DNA of 11,174 nt from Fragilaria radians. Its lineage: Eukaryota; Bacillariophyta; Fragilariophyceae; Fragilariales; Fragilariaceae. A program made the position numbers and the translations under genes. The stretch is from NCBI GenBank assembly GCA_900642245.1, contig CAAAJI010000514.1, forward strand, positions 1 through 11,174. The letters run 5' to 3'. Shown piece after piece: positions 8,960 to 11,174 of this stretch. Every line of letters starts with the position of its first letter. The stretch's first letter is position 1. A model generated the notes under the pieces. It was not told where the DNA came from. It searched no databases and worked only from the letters and a program-made list of their open reading frames with translations.

Positions 8960-9440
8960 TGGTTAATCTTGGAACTTCTCTCAAGAGGTGTTCTTGATTC
9001 TTCTCAAGAGATCTGCGTGACTTCTCTTGAAGGTTTGATCTTGTTCCTAAGCATTGTTTTCAACTACTTAGTCAAGTCTATTCAATTTGCTAATAAGGAC
9101 AAGTTGGTGATCCATACGGATAATTTAGTCTAGACCTTCAACTCTTTATAAATAAAGAGTTGGCTTCTGATTTAGATTATTCTTATAGCCGCCTTACACT
9201 AGATCCGGTTCTGGATTGTATAAAGATACGTTCCACTTATAAGCAATAGTTATGCTTTACTAAATTTATCTAATGAATCTTTAATCAAAGTTAACTTGTG
9301 GTCAATACGCAATAGGATAGTTTACTTGTAACTATCCATATCTAGGCTAGTAAATATAATGATATGTTAGTCCTACTACTATCCACTATGCACTAGCGGT
9401 ACAGGACGTCTCCTTTCACCGGTGTACATACACATCTCTT
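8960..9440. other. Repeat-rich, TATA-bearing island, possibly a worn LTR
   Basis: Three variants of CTTCTC-(T)CAAGAG / CTTCTCTTGAAG lie at about 8975-8987, 9000-9010 and 9021-9031, like short enhancer repeats. At 9139-9162 a perfect 10-bp inverted repeat (CAACTCTTTA / TAAAGAGTTG) encloses TATAAATA, with AATAAA overlapping it. A second hairpin, GGATAGTT / AACTATCC, lies at 9315-9337. These are the sort of signals an LTR carries, but I found no matching TG..CA ends, target duplication, primer-binding site or pol coding, so identity is unproven. Confidence 0.25.
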
Positions 9441-10072
9441 AGCTTAATATAATATTATTTACATTGTTATTGCTTACAATCTATTGTGTTAGGGATATGC
9501 TTCTTGATCCTAGTCAAGATAGGTCAAAGTCTAGCAGTAAAAGTGAGAAAAATGCAGTCATTGGAGATATTCTAGTGTCAATAACCTGTTATGTACAGAC
9601 GTTTCACTTCAAATACTCCAATCTTCAGTTTCAGGTTTTGCTCTCTCTTTTCTTTGAGTAGAGAGATATACTTCACCTGGATTAGGCCAATCCACTTCGT
9701 TTCATGGACCTTATGTAATCTGAATCAATGAGAAAATAGCAATTTAATCATGTAGAAATGTACTGGTAATCCAGCTGGATGTATACACTTACTAACGCAA
9801 TAGTTTTTCTCTAGAGTTTAAAGCTTTGAAAGCTTTGAATAATTAGAAAGCACGCTATGCCTAATGAATCCCTGAATATCGCTAGCCTTAATATAGTATC
9901 TTGAAATATATTACAAAATCTTTTAGAGCATGATGTTGTAATATTCTTAATTCTTTTTCAATTATTGAATTACAGTCCTGGCCTTGCATCAAGAAATTTC
10001 CAATTTCAATCAATCAACTTGTTCATGTTAGTGCAGTGTCCAATAACAATGTCTAGTTACAAAGGACTTAAA
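9441..10072. other. Intergenic DNA, no gene seen
   Basis: A 65-codon open frame at 9464-9661 has no recognisable motif. The nine-base unit AAAGCTTTG is repeated in tandem at 9820-9837. A CAATCAATCAA run lies near 10006. Nothing else stands out. Confidence 0.5.
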
Positions 10073-10344
10073 TTAAAAAGGCATAATCTTATTCAATTGC
10101 TGAATTGGTATTTTTAGATTTTCTATTGGATCACTACGTTCACCAACCACATAGCCAGACATACCGATATTCAGTGCGATGTGTGGATCCTCTGATAATG
10201 CAAAACTATGAATCATTCCTGACCAATTAAAGGAATAGAAACTCCTAAGTGTCCTTCGGTCAAGAAAATAGATAACTTAGTATATCGTATCTAGATTTTT
10301 CCAGTCCACCTTTCGTTTCCCAGCTTGGCACTTAAAGTACTCCC
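10073..10344 (-). pseudogene. Decayed C-terminal coding relic, unknown family
   Basis: Reading down from 10344 on the minus strand, one frame gives STLSAKLGNERWTGKI, a TAG at 10293-10291, then YTKLSIFLTEGHLGVSIPL and a TGA at 10215-10213. A second frame overlaps there and runs open to TAA 10075-10073, with text such as SGMIHSFALSEDPHIALNIG and MSGYVVGERSDPIENLK. Similar pieces with stops continue upstream to about 10500. The residue mix looks like a genuine folded protein with one frameshift and at least one nonsense change. I do not recognise the family. It is divergent from, and very close to, the SET-domain gene. It may be a dead gene or a fragment of a mobile element; sequencing error is another explanation for the frameshift. 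Confidence 0.38.
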
Positions 10345-10594
10345 TTACCACTGAAAGAATCAATGTCAAGATTCACATCAGTTTTCTAATTGATTGTTGC
10401 TAAAGAATTTTTTTCAGTTGTTGGTTGAAGTCTATGACTGATAATTGTACTGGCACAATACTCTTAAGTAAAACAAATGTAATCTATGTTGCCAGAAATG
10501 TTGCATGAAGGTAAGTACGTAAAAAAAAGGCAGTGGCTGGTTTTTGACAGGTATTATCTGTGCCTCTACAAATTCCACATTTTAAGTTTTTCAT

Positions 10595-11174
10595 ATGTTC
10601 CAATGCACTTCATATCGTCGTCAAGACGATGAGGTTCGAGGTCGGCACCTTGTTGCTGCAAGAAATATCAAGAAAGGTGAGCTGATATTCTGTGAGCGTC
10701 CATTATGTTCCTTGCAATCGTTGGAAAACGTCCATCAGGGAGCATTAGCATGTCGATGTTGCAGAGCATTTTGTGGGGGTCCGTCTCTTTGTTTGAAACT
10801 TGCATCTGGATCATTAGAACGAGAGAATATTTTCGATGATTCAAATTTGATTCCATGTCGGCAGAAGTGTGGAGAGGTGTTTTGCTCGAAAGAATGCGAG
10901 CAGGACTTTTGGCTCTGCCATGAACTTTTGTGTACGGGACCAATCGAAGATGAAAATCATCCGTTACTTCAATGGAAACGGCATGCCATTGAAAATAATG
11001 AGATATTTCTCTTGGTAGGAGACGTGGTGGCATCAATTGTTGCACATCCAGACCTTATGGACACATTTCATGATTTTTCTATGGTACCTTGGTGGAATGT
11101 TGCAACTCTATCGTTCGCAAATGCATCCGATTCGACAGAGGCTCTAGAATTGAGTTCTCAATGTAAAAGACTTT
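10595..11174 (+). CDS. SET-domain protein, ATXR2/SMYD-like, 5' part only
   Basis: The frame is open from ATG 10595 to the window edge, 193 codons, with an in-frame TAA at 10583-10585 just upstream. Residues 16-37 (GRHLVAARNIKKGELIFCER) form the first part of a SET domain, the Gly-Arg-x-x-x-Ala pattern that contacts the methyl donor in this family. A Cys/His-rich zinc module interrupts it, as in SMYD-type proteins: Cys53 and Cys56, then Cys88-Cys92, Cys97-Cys101, His109 and Cys113. The following stretch (HAIENNEIFLLVGDVVASIV, 130-149) resembles the helical part of plant ATXR2 proteins, by memory of that family. The catalytic half of SET (NHxCxPN, GEE.Y) should lie beyond the window. Probable role: lysine methylation of histone or other proteins. 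An extra 5' exon is possible (see 10486-10510). Confidence 0.82.
   Translation, partial: MFQCTSYRRQDDEVRGRHLVAARNIKKGELIFCERPLCSLQSLENVHQGALACRCCRAFCGGPSLCLKLASGSLERENIFDDSNLIPCRQKCGEVFCSKECEQDFWLCHELLCTGPIEDENHPLLQWKRHAIENNEIFLLVGDVVASIVAHPDLMDTFHDFSMVPWWNVATLSFANASDSTEALELSSQCKRL

Noticed and set aside
8960..9480. Complete LTR retrotransposon
   Set aside because: No paired LTRs, primer-binding site, target duplication or reverse transcriptase/integrase text anywhere in the window.
10668..11045. 125-codon minus-strand frame
   Set aside because: Antisense to the SET-domain frame, which has clear Cys/His and SET motifs; an open antisense frame is a by-product of its codon use.
1..11174. CRISPR array, tRNA, rRNA or bacterial operon
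   Set aside because: No regularly spaced repeats, no tRNA-arm or rRNA signatures, and the spliced kinase gene shows a eukaryotic genome.

Overview
This is a nuclear window from a eukaryote. It holds one complete multi-exon protein-kinase gene, the 5' part of a SET-domain gene, and long AT-rich intergenic DNA. Three 59-65 nt GT..AG introns, in-frame stops in every retained intron, an N-terminal disordered region before a PH domain and kinase domain, and an ATXR2/SMYD-like SET protein point to a unicellular stramenopile. A diatom is my best guess; the taxon is inferred from gene style and intron size, not from a diagnostic marker.

Layout. 1-2430: no supported gene; it carries a two-copy 37-bp tandem duplication and a short CAAT microsatellite. 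2430-3480: minus strand with coding-like but interrupted frames, read as a decayed gene of unknown family. 3988-6588 (+): kinase gene with four exons (3988-4897, 4957-5456, 5519-6344, 6410-6588). Joined, these give 804 residues: a Ser/Thr/Pro-rich N-terminus (1 to about 380), a PH domain (about 385-490) and a complete CAMK-like kinase domain (about 500-777), then a short tail ending Cys-Ser-Ile-Cys. The 3' end is not certain, because a strong acceptor-like site lies just past the stop. 6589-7695: 3' UTR and spacer. 7696-7916: a 221-bp miniature inverted-repeat element with 26-bp ends and repeated subterminal motifs, the clearest non-genic structure here. 8590-8901 (+) and 10073-10344 (-): short coding-like relics. 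8960-9440: an island with TATA-like hairpins and short repeats, possibly a worn LTR. 10595 to the window edge (+): a SET-domain protein, truncated by the window.

No operon-like relation links the two genes. One is a probable lipid- or membrane-linked signalling kinase; the other is a probable protein lysine methyltransferase. The intergenic DNA looks like a graveyard of decayed coding sequence plus a small non-autonomous transposon. I did not find a coherent new multi-gene system. The most distinctive items are the dimer-like miniature element, the kinase's out-of-frame CAG decoy acceptors next to used TAG acceptors, and the unresolved kinase C-terminus.
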